In this document: piece by piece, positions 45,350-57,790 of the stretch
Position numbering within the stretch: the stretch's first letter is position 1
How the letters are laid out: every line of letters starts with the position of its first letter
Assembly (NCBI GenBank): GCA_016858145.1
Contig: JAEHOE010000005.1
Location: forward strand, 248,001-312,000
Length of the DNA stretch: 64,000 nt
DNA from: Edaphochlamys debaryana
Taxonomy: Eukaryota; Chlorophyta; Chlorophyceae; Chlamydomonadales
Direction: 5' to 3'
Notes under the pieces: model-generated
Seen by the model: the letters and a program-made list of their open reading frames with translations, nothing else
What the model was told of the DNA's origin: nothing
Databases searched by the model: none
Made by a program: the position numbers and the translations under genes

Positions 45350-45354
45350 TTACA
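45350..45354 (-). terminator. Possible poly(A) signal of the HMG-box gene
   Basis: TGTAA on the minus strand about 900 bases after the stop codon. Bases 45355-46259 would be a long 3' UTR; they contain no convincing coding sequence. Confidence 0.35.
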
Positions 45355-46259
45355 CAGAAGAAGAGAGGAATGCAGAGAGTATGCAGAGAAGAGAGAGGCA
45401 GCGTCCTTCGGAGGGTCAGGTCATTCGACAGCGTCCCTCCCAGGCCCGTCACGGCCGTCCGCCCTGCCAGTTCCCGAACCCCGTCAGGACGCCAGCCTTG
45501 ACCCCTAGCCACCGGCAGCCGCTTCGAGCTAGAAAGAAGAAAAAGGAGAAGAGGTAAGCAAGAGCTATGCCATACAGTCGAGTGAAGATGCGAAAGCCCT
45601 CGATGAAGGGTACCACAAAAGAGCTACCGTGTATTTCAGCACACCATTCTGTCCACGCCAAGGACGTTGCCAACCTGCGCATGACCCTGCCTGCCAAAAC
45701 AAAGGCCCCCAATGCTGGGGGCAGAAGCCAAGCCGCCTGCCCAAACCCGCAACACGTACAGCTGGGCTCCGCATTGCACACCCGAGGCTACCGGACAGAG
45801 TCCCTTCACACAGACACAGAGGCCCCCAAAACGTGCAAGCCTTGCCGCACAGCACACCAGGAAGTAAAAGACACAATTCCAAAGGAAGAAGTAGACTGCG
45901 CTCCACTCTACAGTAGTCGAGCCCCGCTAGGTTCCCTCACTACACAGGATGGGACCATCCCGCCTACTCGTCCACTAGCCGCCAGCTCCTATTCAGACAT
46001 AACTCCTAGAACACCTACGAAAGCCTTTCTAATCCCTTCTCTAGCTCCTGAGGGTCTTCAAGCCCGCCGCCGCCTCAGGACACTCACACGTGCCGCCCTC
46101 CTGCTGCTACACAGCGGCCCTCTGGCCTGTCACCAACGCATGACTGTAGCTTCCAGCCCTCAGCCCTCACGTGGCAACACAGGAGACGCTCTGGAAAGGT
46201 GCAGAGACCTCCACCCCCCTGCTCGGGCTTTGACCGGGCATGACTCGCTCCAGGAGGCC

Positions 46260-47464
46260 TCATTGCGCTTTGGCCCGCATCGTGTACCGCGCGTTCTCCC
46301 TGTTGTACCGCTCCTTATCCTCGTCAGCTAGCTTGTGGAACCTGTAGGTAGCGAAGACAGCGACAGGGAGGCGGTTGGGGGGTGAGAGAGAGCCGGGGCA
46401 TCCGTAGAGCCGGTTCAGTTTGTGAGGGGAAGCTGGCAAAGCGAGTAACATCCGGCCCAGAACCCAAAGGGCCTAATGACCCGCCGCTGCCGCCCGCCCT
46501 GCCCCGCTCACTTCCTCTTCTCCTCCTCATTCGCTTCCTACAGGGTTGAGGGGATGAGGGGTTCAGGGGTGTGGGGGGCCAGCACGGCAACCGAGTCTGT
46601 CAGCCGCTTTGGCAGTCGCAGGGGGGCACGTGGGAAGGGACTCATCAAGTAGCGTGAGCTGCACCCTCGCAAACATGCCGCATCACACTCGGGCCAAAGG
46701 CTCCCGCAGATGCAGGCTGGTAGCGCTCTTGCTGGGGCGCCCACACCCCCAATTCCCCGCCACAGGCGCGCCGCGTCCGCCGCCCACACTGCCGTCCAAC
46801 CCCCGCCGCCCTGCACCCCCTTTGCAACAGACACCGGTAGCATCCGCGCACCTTCCACAGCTCGCCAAGCCGACGACCAATGTCAGTCACCGAGGCTCCG
46901 GGGTTGTCGGCTTTGACCGCCTGGGCAAGGGCAGTCACAGGGGAAGTATGGAGGGGTTACAGCTGGCTGGGCCGGCTTGTGGCATTTCCGGGCTGGCGGC
47001 TGGCGGCGGGCTCGCTACGGGGGCCCTCGCTTGTGGTCCCCGCATCCCCCCATTCCCTTACCTCCCGCATTTCCTTGCAGAACCACATGTACGCCCCACA
47101 GGGCTTCTTGGGAGCATTGGGGTCCTTGGCCTGAGCAGGGGTTGGCAGAACGGCGAGTGCCGTGGGTCGGTGAGCTGAGCACACGGAAGGCAGCTGCGGC
47201 GGCTGCGCGTCGGCGGACTTAACACGCGCGGAGCGGTATGTGGAAAGCCGCGGAACGCGAGGGCACGGCCAGACGCTCCGTTGCTGCTCGTGACAGCCAT
47301 GCCAGATCGAACCAGTGGACTGCAGCAGCCATAGCTGCTCAGCGGAGGAGCGCGGTGGTGGCAGGAAGCCGATGGCGAAGTCCCCGAAGGGCCAACCGCA
47401 GTCCACGACCCCAAGACCACACCTTCTTTTTGCTCGCAATGGGCTCCTTGGCAGCGCGAGGCAT
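46260..47464 (-). CDS. Small HMG-box protein (HMGB/NHP6 type)
   Basis: Five exons in phase: 47423-47464, 47062-47130, 46852-46920, 46512-46537, 46260-46341; 95 residues. A short basic N-terminus (KEPIASKKK) leads into one HMG box: DPNAPKKPCGAYMWFCKEMRE, then VKADNPGASVTDIGRRLGELWK, then EEKRKFHKLADEDKERYNREN, with the conserved Pro, Tyr/Phe, Trp and Lys positions. Such proteins bend DNA without strong sequence preference in chromatin, as yeast NHP6 does; there is no acidic tail. Length and domain boundaries fit NHP6 closely. The gene is complete, with introns inside the box. Confidence 0.93.
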
Positions 47465-48522
47465 CCCGGTTGCGTGCTGGCTCCGCGCCTGTGCCGCAAG
47501 GGCATGAACGAACGCGACCGGGGCGTGAGGGGCGGGCGCGTGGACACGGCGCGAGAAGCGGCGGTCTGCTGGGCTATGTAGCTCGCGAGCCGAGTTCATC
47601 AAAGTTCATTCCCCCGTCCTGGAGTTCGACACGGAGGAGCTACGAGAACGAGACGGGGAGGTAAACCGGCGCGGCTGGATGAGTGAGGCACCGGCGTTGC
47701 CACGACTGCCAGGCTCTGAACTCTACTGCTAACGCTAGCTATGTTGAGTGGGAGTGTGTTGAAAGCTGCGGAGTCCGCTAATTGTGCGCGTTCCGCACTC
47801 CCCTGGCACTCACCGAGCACCAGGCTCCACAGAGACGCTCGCTGTTAGCCCTTCGGTCAACTGTATGTATAGTGCAAGAGCGCGTCGAACGTGGCTACAA
47901 GGGATAGGATATGGCCTGGCGGGCAGGGCGCCTGGCGACCAGCTTCGTGGCAGAGAACTGCTAATGACGCGTTTGGCGGAGTTCGACTGGGTGCAGTATG
48001 TGCGTCAGCGTGGCTCTTGTAGGTGAAGCAATGTAGGTTGCCAGGGTGGTTATTGGCAGCTGGCGGAGCTTGCACGATTGCATGCACGGGTGCGCTGTAC
48101 ACCGCGCGGTGCGCTTTCTTGCCCGCGCGCCAGCGGGAAGCGGCACGCTCTTAGTGAAGAAAAGCCGACTTGTATCAACAGCCTGCGGCCAGCGCGAGTT
48201 GCCGGCAGCTCGCGGATGTCGCCGACCGCGTGCTCCCATGGACTGCCCGAGGGCGAGCGTCGCCTGCCCATTAGGCACCTAACGGCGCCTTGACACGCAT
48301 GCCCACGCTCTGTTGATACCAAATGTTCCGCTTCCTTGAACCAGTCCCGTGGAGCATGGCGCTCCGTTGGCCGGTGTCGCCCCTGCCCGTGCATGTGGAT
48401 CAGCCCGCTCGTGCGCCAGCACTCGGCGCGCAGGCACTTTGCAGCTGCCGCACACTGCATAGCTGGCTATCGCCCCTTCTCTAAATCCCCTGCGCCAATC
48501 CTACCAAACACTCAGGGATGAT
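47465..48522. other. 5' flank of the HMG-box gene and spacer
   Basis: Holds the HMG-box promoter on its left side. Lower GC; several short open frames on both strands without recognisable similarity. Nothing else seen. Confidence 0.45.
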
Positions 48523-48527
48523 TTACA
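48523..48527 (-). terminator. Poly(A) signal of the Met/Gly/Pro-tail gene
   Basis: TGTAA on the minus strand about 500 bases past the stop codon. Confidence 0.45.
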
Positions 48528-49024
48528 GTCTGGGGCGCGGAACTGGCTTGGGGCAAAGGGGCAAAGGCCCCACGGTCTGTGGCAGCCGCCCGCCTCCACA
48601 GATACATACCCCGACTCCTTCCAGGTTGTAGTTCGTGCCAGCACTGCCGTCATCAAGTGAGACTTACGAATCCATAGCTGGTAACGACCAGGCGCAGCCA
48701 TGCTAGCCCGGGCTCCTCTACGCCCGCCGCCTTTCGCAAGACCCAAGCGCTACTCCGCCAGCAGCTCAAATCCACCCAGCGCCTCTCCGTTCAGCACCAC
48801 TGCAGATGTGCGCAGTCAACCAGATGCTAACTTTTGCACCTTCACATCGCCACTCCCCGCGTCGTTGTCCTCCTCCCTCCAAACACCTGACCTTCCCTAC
48901 TGCTGCCCCCGCGCCTCATGCCAGCCACAGCGCCCGCAGCCGCTCCTGGCCCCTGTCGCTCCTGCTCTCGCCGCAGGCACACCACTGACACGGCCGGCCT
49001 CCCCGCCTGCGTTATGTCTCCACA

Positions 49025-51213
49025 TCACATGGCGTAGCCTCCCCCGTAGTAGCCCCCCGCCTGGCCCGGCCCGGGGCCCATCATCCCCGGCGCCCCCATC
49101 TGCCCCTGCCCCTGCATCTGCATCTGTCCCTGCATTTGCCCCTGTCCCTGCATCGGCCCCTGCCCCTGCACCACCATGTGCCCCTGCATCGGCACCCCCA
49201 TGCCCGGCCCTTGCTGCATCTGCTGGGGGTAACCCGGCATCCCCACCACCCCCGGCCCCGGCCCAGCCGCCATCGGCGGCCCTGCCATGGGCTGGGGCAT
49301 CCCCATGGGGGCCGCGCCCATGCCCATGCCCATCCCGGGCATGCCCATCGGGGCCTGTGGGCCTGGGCCTGCGCTCATGGGGCCCGTCTGGGCCTGCAGC
49401 GGCTGCTGGGCCGCCATGGGTCCACCCATGCCCATGCCCTGCACGGGCGTGTGGCCCATCGGGGCCTGCCCCGGGACGGGGCCCATGGGCCCGCCCTGGG
49501 CTGCCATGGGCATTCCCATGCCCATGCCCATGCCACCACCGGGGCCCATAGGCTGCGCCTGGCCTGGCCCCGGCTGCACCCCCATCCCCATCCCCGGCCC
49601 CTGCCCCATGCCCATCCCCGGCCCCATGCCCGGCGCCGGCTGGCCTGCGTAGCCAAGCCCCATGCCAGGCCCAGCCTCGGGCCCCCCGGGCATCCCCGGC
49701 ATACCGCCCATGCCCCCGCCCGCCCCAACAAACCCCGGCCCCCCACCGTCGGCCACCACCCCCGCCCCGCCTATCCCCATGGGCCCTCCCATCCCCTGGC
49801 CCGGGCCCGGCCCCGCCACTGCCCCTAGCACGGCTCCCGCTCCTGCCTCGACCTTGCCGCCCTCCGCCCCCGGCTGGAAGCCCAGGGCGGCCGGCCCCAG
49901 CCCGCCGCCGTTCCGTAGCCGGTTGGCGAAGCCCTCCGCCGCCTCCAGCGCCCGACGCAGGGCCTCCGCGTCGACGGGGGTATCGGGGGCTGCGGGGGAG
50001 ATCGGGGGCTGCGAGGTGAGGCCCAGGCCGTAGGCGGACCAGGAGGGCCGGTGCGTGCACCGCAAGGTAAACCTCCCATGTGCGCGCTGACAGTACGGTA
50101 CACAGCAGTACACAGGCCGTCCAGTACAAGGACCGCGTGTGCAGCCACGCGTGTTACCCCCAGGCCCTGGCCCCGGCAACTCCGGGTGTCCCGCCCGGCC
50201 CCCGCCGCACGGCCTACCCCCCCTCCGCTCCCGAGCCGCGCTCCAGACCGTACCTTGCGCCGCGCCCGCCCCTCCCGCCGGCGCCGAGGCCTGCATCTCT
50301 GCGCGAATCACCTCCACCGCCTGCTTCTGCAGCACACAGGGGCGCATGGAAGGAAAGATGTGAGAGGTGGGGCGCTCCAGGAAGTGAAAGGCCCTCTGAT
50401 GGGCGTGCGGCTCGGCAACCAATGCCTCGGCCCCAGTGTAGCCTATCCCTCGCTTTACCGCGCCCCCCTCGAGGGGCCTTGCCACTGCAGGACCCTCCAA
50501 CCGCGTAAGGGCCCGGCGCTGGGACAAGGTGCCGCCCTGCAGCCCTCACGTGAGCGGCCATTCGCTAGCCCCAGCCTTACCCCCCACCCCCCACCCCCCC
50601 GCCCCATCCTCCCGGCACCAGCATCGCCCGTCCGTACCAGCTGGAAGCACCTGCATGCAACACGGATCAAGGGCGGTCAACGGTCAACGGTCAACGCGCG
50701 AGGGGCTCGTGAGGGACAGGAGCTTGTGCGCCGGCCGCTGTGCCCTGCTCTTTCTCCAGGCCTGGTGTGCTATCCCAACACACTCCGCTGCCCCTGCCGA
50801 GGCATGACAAGCGCATTGCTTGATCCCATGAACAGTTAGCAACCCGGCGCTTTTCCCCTTCCCTGTGCCCCCTGCCGTTTCCCCCACGGCCCCCTTCCCA
50901 TAGGAAGACGGCAGTGCAGGCTCACATGATGTCGCAGCAGGAGATGAAGTCCTGCTTCGCCTCCTCCACGCGCGTGCGTGCCTGAGATTGCTGGGTGCCT
51001 TCGCCCAGCTGCTTCACGGCGTCAGCCAGAGCAGCCAGCAGGGCCTGCGGGCGGCGAGCGGAGAGGTGAGGGGTGTGGCGAGGCGGTCGGGGTGTGGCGG
51101 GGGGCCGCAGGGGCTCTGGCACTGCACGCCGCGGGGCGGTGCGCAGCCTGCACCCCGACTACACCGCGCCTGCGGCACAGGCACACCTCGAAGGTGCTGG
51201 TGAAGCGGTCCAT
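49025..51213 (-). CDS. Helical protein with long Met/Gly/Pro/Gln-rich tail, function unknown
   Basis: Exons 51187-51213, 50926-51044, 50638-50650, 50254-50326 and 49025-49989 join in phase to about 398 residues. Residues 1-~85 are amphipathic helix (MDRFTSTFE, ALLAALADAVKQLGEG, RVEEAKQDFISCCDIM, KQAVEVIRAEMQ). A short Ala/Asp segment with VDAEALRRALEAAEGFANRLRNG follows. The last ~270 residues are almost only Gly, Met, Pro, Gln and Ala in GPGMGMGQ-type repeats, ending GGYYGGGYAM. The third exon is only 13 nt, reading (M)CFQL. A small helical head plus low-complexity tail recalls Mediator tail/head subunits such as MED28/MED29 or other transcription co-factors, but similarity is too weak to name it. 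Sequence upstream of 51213 stays open to about 51270, so a further 5' exon is possible. Confidence 0.62.
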
Positions 51214-51466
51214 GGTGTCCGGGGCTGCTCCTTGCGCGGCGGTCAGGTTGAGCGCATCGCCATCTGCGCACGGTCGCGGCTAGAAGTATTGAGCCTTTGC
51301 TCTATACATACGGTGTGTGCTGATCAATGCAAATGCATGTGCAAGGGCGCACAGAGGGCGAAGAGGACGCTGATGCATAGCCCATCAGGTCCATAGCACG
51401 GCCTAGCAAGACTGACAAGACTATACTTGTTCTATGCGTCCTCGTCTAGTATAGGTGATCACCAAG
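51214..51466. promoter_or_regulatory. Short divergent promoter region
   Basis: About 250 bp between the helical-protein gene (minus) and the GT77 gene (plus). It is AT-richer than the surroundings, with CTATACATACGG and GACTATACTTG stretches that could serve as TATA-like elements. Confidence 0.45.
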
Positions 51467-54400
51467 ATGATGCAACGCAGTAAACCCAACACCTCACAGG
51501 CCAGAACAGTATGGCTAGTCCTCCTCGGCGGGCAGGCGCTGGTCGCCGTCGCCATAGTCATGCTGGTCCGTGGTAGACCGTCGACGACACAGCACCCAGT
51601 CTGGAGCGACGGGAGCTCGGGCTCGTCAGCGGATTTGCTCAAGGAGGGCGAGGCGTTGCAGCAGCGCATCGACGACTGGCGACGCCGCGCTCTGGCCGCG
51701 TCCATCCAAGTGGACAAGCCGATCCGCGTGATGGAGGGCCTAAAGGGCCTGGCGCCGGTCGCGCAACAGCAGTCGTCGGCGGTGGTTGCCCAGACCGCCC
51801 TGTCGACGGGCAGTAGCAGCGGCGCCGGCTCCGGGGACGGCACGTGCAACCCCAACGGCCACCCCGTGACTACCGTGCAGCCCATCGAGCCTAAGTACCT
51901 CATGCGGCCCGCGGCGGACGTAGAGCGGGAGAACCCGGAGTTTGCCCGCCTGCTGGCCAAGTACTCGAACGACAAGCGCGAAATCATGCTGGGCCTTACG
52001 AACGCAGTTATGATCTGCCAAAACACCACGGTACGGGGGTGTGGGAGGGGAAGGGGGCAGAGGGGGAGGGGAGGCGAGAGGGGGAAGGGGAGGGGCGAGG
52101 GAAGGGGTGGGAGGGGGGCTGGGGAGGGGCCAGGTCCTTTGCGAAGGGTAAGGGCGGGGGCATGTGCGGACTGGGACGCGGCCTGGAAGGAGGACAAAGG
52201 CGTAAGGGACGGTGAAAAGGGGGATTCAGAGGGATAGGGATAGGGACAGATGTGAAGTAGGCGGCAGGGTCGGCAGCGGGTCCGTTGCGGCAAGGACAAG
52301 AGCAGAGGGGCCGGGCGGGGGGAGTCCGAGGGGAGGGGGCTGGGGAGGGGCCAGATCCATTGCAGCAGGGCCGATGTCCGGGCACGGACGGAGCGGGGCG
52401 CCGACCGAACCGCCGGATGTGGGTCGGGTGGAGGGCCGCCAGGGGAGGGCTCACGATCACCGTCGAGACGCCAGCGCTAGAAGGCCACCCCAACCTGGAG
52501 TGCCTGCCTGCAGCCGTCAGCCGGCGGCTCATGCGGTCCCGAGCCTCACCACACACACACACAGGCAGCTGGGGCTTTCACGACGCAGCGCCGGCGCCGT
52601 CAGCTGGTGAAGGCGCGTGTGAAGGGCTGCTCGCGTGAGCCGGAAGGCGTGTGCGCCTCCCGGCCTGGCGCTGGCCTCTGAGGCGGGCAAGGATACCTGG
52701 TAGGGCTGGCCACCGGCTGGCTACTCTGCAAGACTGCGGGGGGGTTTGTGCCAGGCTTTGTGGTGGGCTGGAGGCGGCAAGGGGGCGGAGGGCGCACGCC
52801 TGCCTGGGTCTGCTGTGGGCCTCGGGGTCCGTGTGGGGAGGGTGCGGCGGTGCCGAGGCGCATGCTGGGAGGGCGCGGCTGGCCGAGGGGTGGCGGAGGG
52901 CGTGGCAGGGCAGGTTGCGGGGCTGGGTGGCGTGCGGCGGGGTGCCGAGGCGCCCGTGAGGTCAGGGGCCCGGTCAACCCCAGCCGTGGAAGTAGCTGCG
53001 CTTCTTGTGCTGATTCGAGGAGGAGGGTTGCTGCCTCGGGTATGGTGCTATGGCATCGGACCGGCATTGCAGACGCTTGGCGCTACGGTATCTGCTGGGC
53101 TCGGCTCTCTTCGAAGCTGTCGGAGCAGCTTTCCTGGCCTCGCGGGTCTGGGTCAGCTCGAGACCCCCTCCCCCTCTTGACTTACCTCTGCCCACCCTCC
53201 CCCGCCCCCCCTATCCCCACCCGACAGCTGTGCTGGTGGAACGGCGGCAACATCCTGGAGTCGTTCCTGGTGATCCTGGAGCGATCCAACGTGACTAACC
53301 ACCTGATCGGTGTTACGGACGAGCAGGCGGCCAAGTGGGTCGGGCTGGGGGGTGGAGGGGGCCTGGGGCCTGGTTGGAGGGTAGGGGTGGCGGAGGAGGG
53401 GATGGGAACAGCCAGGGGAGGAAGGAGGCGGTAGCAAGGTGGGGATGGGACGGGGTGGGGGGATGGGAAGGAGAGGGTATGAAGGGCGGAGTGTGGAGCG
53501 GCGCTGAGGGGGGCGCGGGAGGGGGTCGGAGGCGGAAGGAGTTTGGCGGAGGTGGCCATCATACCAGGGCTTGCTTGCTGGGCCCTGCTCTAGACGCTGG
53601 GGAGGCCTTGGTACGGCAAGCGGTGAAGACGCGCGGGCGCACGGTGGCCAGGGCAAGCCATGCTCGGGACCGTACCACTAGGGGTTGTCCTCCCCCTTGC
53701 GGCCGCTTTCGGCTGCACGCTTGCACGTGGAGCAGGTACTGAGCCGCGTGGGGCCTCCGCCCACACCCACGCGTCCCGTAGGTACCTGATCGACCGTGCG
53801 GAGAAGCGCGGCCCGGGGGCCTTCGCGATCAACTGGTTCCGACCCAACGTCACCATCCCCAAAGTGCAGGTGCGCCTGCCGGTTTGGGTGCTGGCTGGGT
53901 GTTGACTGGGTGTTGGGTGGGGGGGCTGCATCGTTTGGATGCTTGGGGCGGGGGGTAGGCTCGGGGGTGCACGTGGCTCGCCGGGGCGGGGCATGCAAGC
54001 GGGAAGGAGGGGAGGCCAGGCCTAGACCGTCCCCTTCCTTAGAATAGGAATAGAACCTCCCGCTCGCCAACCTCTTCCACCCCTTCATCCCCCCACAACC
54101 CCACCCCCAGGCCAACACCCGCGAGGCCAACCGCGTGTCGTCGCTCAAGTTCAGCCTGCTGCAGACCAGCCTACAGCTGGGCTTCCACACCATGATCACG
54201 GACATGGTGGGGGAGGGGCTACTACTGGAAGCTTACAGGCGAATAAGGGGCGTAAGCCCGCTTGGACGCGCCTGGCGAATCCGCTGCCGTGGCGGGTGGG
54301 GGGATGTCAGTGCGGCTGTAATGATGAGGATGGAGCATGAGGGTTGGCTGGGCCCGGCAGCTGGGTTTCTGTGGATGGGTTCCGAGGGTGCCTGCATGGT

Positions 54401-56168
54401 CGTACGGGTCGTACGACGCTCGCCTGTGCGTCAAAGCTGATTGCGTATTGTTACCGTACAGGATCTGGTGTACATCTCCAACCCCTTCGACTCCCTGCAC
54501 CGTGACGCTGACATCGAGTCCTCGTCGGACGGGTTCGACGCGATGGCGTACGGCACCATGAACTCGATCTCAGATGCCACCATGGGATGGGGAGGCGGTG
54601 GCCTGTATATGCAGACCTTCACGTGAGCTCACCGCAGCGCAGCGGGGATAAAAATGGGGCGTTTAGTCAACCGGGTACGCACGGGCCCTCACGTAGACAC
54701 ACGTGGGCTGCGGCTCCGGACCAGGGAGAGCTGCAGCCGACCACAATCTCCGCAGTCCTCGCCTCCCTCCTCCCCCCCAGTTTCCAACCCCCTGAACACT
54801 TCGTGTCCCACCTCCTACCCCGCCTCTCCTCCCTCTTCGACCCCCTTCCTCGCCATCCCCCCACCACCAACCCCTCCACGCCCCCTCCCCCCAGCATCAA
54901 TGTGGGCTGCGCCTACATCCGAGCCACGCACCGCGCCTTCGCCGTGGTGAAGCGGGCGGCAGACGCCCTATCGCAGGAGGCGGGCTGGGACCAGCAGGTG
55001 AGGGGTTGGGGGGTTGGGGAGAGGGAGGGGGCGGGGTAAGTATTAGGGTAGTCGTGAGCAGACAGGCCGCGGGGAAGAGGCACCAGCAGGTGAGTATGTG
55101 TGGGGTGGGGAGGGGGAGGGGGAGTGGTAAGGGAGTAAGAGGGCCTGAGGGAGCAGGTTCGTAGGGGGCAGGGAGGTTGGACGGGTGGTGTCTGGCTGGG
55201 CAGGTGGGGAGGGGCCGGGGCGGGGAGCGGACGAGAGCCGCGAGGGGTACGGTTGCAGCTGAGGCAGTTACTGCCACCTTTGAACTCCCCGGCCTTATGC
55301 CTCTCCCCTGCCCCCATCCCCCTCACCCTTACCCACGCCCCTCATCCCCCCGCACCCCCCGCTCCCATCCCCTCACAACTAGGCGCTCTCCCGCTTATCA
55401 GATTCAAACACCCCCATCCCATCCCCCCCACCCTCACCTGCCCCCCCCCCCTCCACCCGCCCCGGCCCCCCAGGTCTTCAACCTGCAGCTGCTCACCCAG
55501 TCCCACGCAGACTACGCCTCCCCCTACGCCACGCTGCGCATCATGGACATCGACAAGTTCGTCAACTCCAAGCGCTTCTTCAGGTGGGGGCGAACAGGGC
55601 CTGGGGTTGAGGTTGGGGGCCGCGGGGGCGGTCTAGTCGGGGTGGGGGGCCGGGCTTGCCTCGGCTTACCGAACCCACCCATCTCCGCTCCCAGCTCCCC
55701 GTCCTGACGCTCCCGAATCCCCACCCCATCTCCCCCACCCCCGCCTCCCCCAGGTCCAACCGCCACGCCTACATCCCCGGCGCCTCGGCCACCGCCCCCG
55801 TGCCCGTCATGGTGCACTTCAACTACCACCCCGACAAGCACAAGCGCATGCTGTGCATCATGGACCGGTGGGGGGGGCTGGGGGTGGGGGGGGAGGATAA
55901 GGGGGAATTTGGGAGCGGGGGGGATGGAGGGGCAGGGGCTGGGCGTGGCGCGGGTCCACACACCCGTCCGGCCTTCCCCTGCCCCGTCAGGGTCCCTCAT
56001 CTGCCCCTCCCTCTGCTGCTCTGCTCCTGGCAATTCAAATTCCTGGAACCCGCCCACTGACTGAGACCGACTGCCCCTCTCCACCCCTCTCCGCCTCCCA
56101 GCTACTTCTACGACAAGAAGGATGCGTGCGACGCCTTCCCGGGAGGCTCGGAGCCGGGGACACGATAA
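51467..56168 (+). CDS. GT77 glycosyltransferase, RRA-type hydroxyproline-arabinosyltransferase
   Basis: Nine exons, all in phase, 469 residues: 51467-52030, 53228-53334, 53782-53869, 54111-54206, 54462-54622, 54895-54997, 55474-55583, 55754-55867, 56102-56168. A type II membrane anchor (VWLVLLGGQALVAVAIVMLV) follows a short basic cytosolic end, as expected for the Golgi. The catalytic domain has ILESFLVILERSNVTNHL, FSLLQTSLQLGFHTMITDMDLVYISNPF with the DxD metal site (DMD), RDADIESSSDGFD, VGCAYIRATHRA, WDQQVFNLQLL, VPVMVHFNYHPDKHKRM and YDKKDACDAFPGGS. These match Arabidopsis RRA1-3/XEG113-type enzymes that add arabinose to hydroxyproline-rich glycoproteins, major components of volvocine cell walls and flagellar coats. 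Donor (UDP-arabinofuranose) and acceptor are inferred. Intron 1 is 1.2 kb, G-rich. Two in-frame ATGs (51467, 51470) are possible. Confidence 0.92.
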
Positions 56169-57790
56169 GGGCGGGGAGGGCGGCACATGCAGGGAGGGCT
56201 GCATGCTGGGGCCGGGGGGTGAGGGCCGGGGATGGGGGGTAAGAGCGATTTACTTGTAGTTTGGCTGCACATGGGAGGGGAGATACGTTAGCCGACCGAA
56301 AGGTCAGCCGGATTTGTAGGGGATAGATCCTTGAGTTCAAGGGGAACAAGACAGGGGTACCGGTATCAGGGGCTGGTGATCCAGGCTACTTGGAACTGTC
56401 GGACAGGCTTACAGTCGTGAATCGTGTGATCGGACGGACGCAGCGGCGTGCAGTGACGGAATGGGGGGCTAGGCGGATGCAGGGCCGTGCGGCCTGGGCG
56501 GGTGCGAGGCAGCCCTGCTGCATGGGGGACGCTTTACCACGTGACCATAACGGAGATTGCTGAGCTCTGAAGTGTGACGCCACCTTGACTTCACTGTCAG
56601 GCAACGATTCGCTCAGAGCCGGGCTCGTCGGAGGTTTGCACTGACGGCGCTGAAGAGTCGGACGAACTAGAGCTAATCCTCCAGCCGAAGTGTGCCGACC
56701 ACCGCGCTGACCTGGCTGCACGCCATAGTCCTGGCAGGCTGAGTACCGCACCTGCCCCAACTCCGCAAGCTCGGGACCTCAGCCCTGCCCCAACACCGCA
56801 AGCTCAGGACCTCTGCACCGCAGAAGTGAGACGTACGCCAGACAAAGGCTCGCCAGGAGTGCATCTGCGCGTGATCATTTCATCCCCGGCTCCCGCCCCC
56901 ACGGCACAGTCAGAGCCCTGCACTGCGCTCAGTTGCGCTCCAACCCTGAGCCCCACCAGCCTCCGCACGCACACATTGCTTGTCTGCCGCCCGGCAATGT
57001 CCATGCCGCCAAACCCCAGCCCTTTCCTCCATCCCCGTTCCGCAACTCTCATCTACCCTTTCCAGCCTCTTCCTACAGCAATCCGCGCCGTAGCGCCCCT
57101 CACAAGCGACGCCCAGTTCTACAGCACTAGCTTGTACTCCAATGCCTATCAGCCAGCGGCGGTCTCTGCCCCGCCGCTTCACTTACCACCCACCACGCTC
57201 CACGACAGCCTGCACCTCTCCGAACAGCTTTTTGCAAACGAATGATCCGTCATCGACCTAACCGCGAACCGCTAGCGTCATACCGGTAGCACACTTTGGG
57301 CCTTGGCACTAGGGTTGTTGCTGTGATCTCAGTACCAGTAGCCTGCCCGAGCGAACCCTCAGGCCGGCGTTATTAGCAAGGCCTCCCACAAGCTTCGCCT
57401 GAATTCCAAGGCGCTCTCTTTACCGTCATCCCGGCTTTCGGCTCTCCCCGGAGATGGCTCTGGACGCGCGGGCTCCGTCCCTCCCCAGCAATCCCCATTC
57501 GGGGATCCCCCTTGCCTGCCCTGGCGCTCCATGCCAAACGGCACTGGGTCAGCGCAGCAGCATGCCACAGGTCGCTACCGACGGCCGTGGGCCGTCGAGG
57601 CCGCCTCTGACACCACAGGCTGCCACTGCGCATGCCACCCCGGCCCTGCCGCGGCCGCCGCTGCCTCCTCCACAAAGCCCCGCGCACCGCGACGTTTGCG
57701 AGTCCGGTGCGGCCTTGCGGGTGCCTGCAGCTTTCCCTCCTCCGCTTCCCTCTCTGCCCCTCCCCCTCCCTTCCCCTCGCAGGCCCCCGC
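56169..57790. other. 1.6-kb spacer between convergent genes
   Basis: 3' regions of the GT77 gene (plus) and the coiled-coil gene (minus). A TTACA at 56409-56413 could be the poly(A) signal of the minus gene, which would imply a 1.4-kb 3' UTR. Direct repeat GCAAGCTC(G/A)GGACCTC at about 56763 and 56799. No gene seen. Confidence 0.45.

Noticed and set aside
45567..46331. 254-codon plus-strand open frame opposite the HMG-box gene end
   Set aside because: No recognisable domain and overlaps the HMG-box last exon antisense; best explained as the long 3' UTR of that gene read backwards.
48700..49551. 283-codon Pro/Ala/Ser-rich plus-strand frame
   Set aside because: It is the mirror of the Met/Gly/Pro tail exon, which has splice-consistent coding on the minus strand.
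56826..57245. 139-codon plus-strand frame
   Set aside because: No splice support, no motif, in a spacer between two convergent genes.
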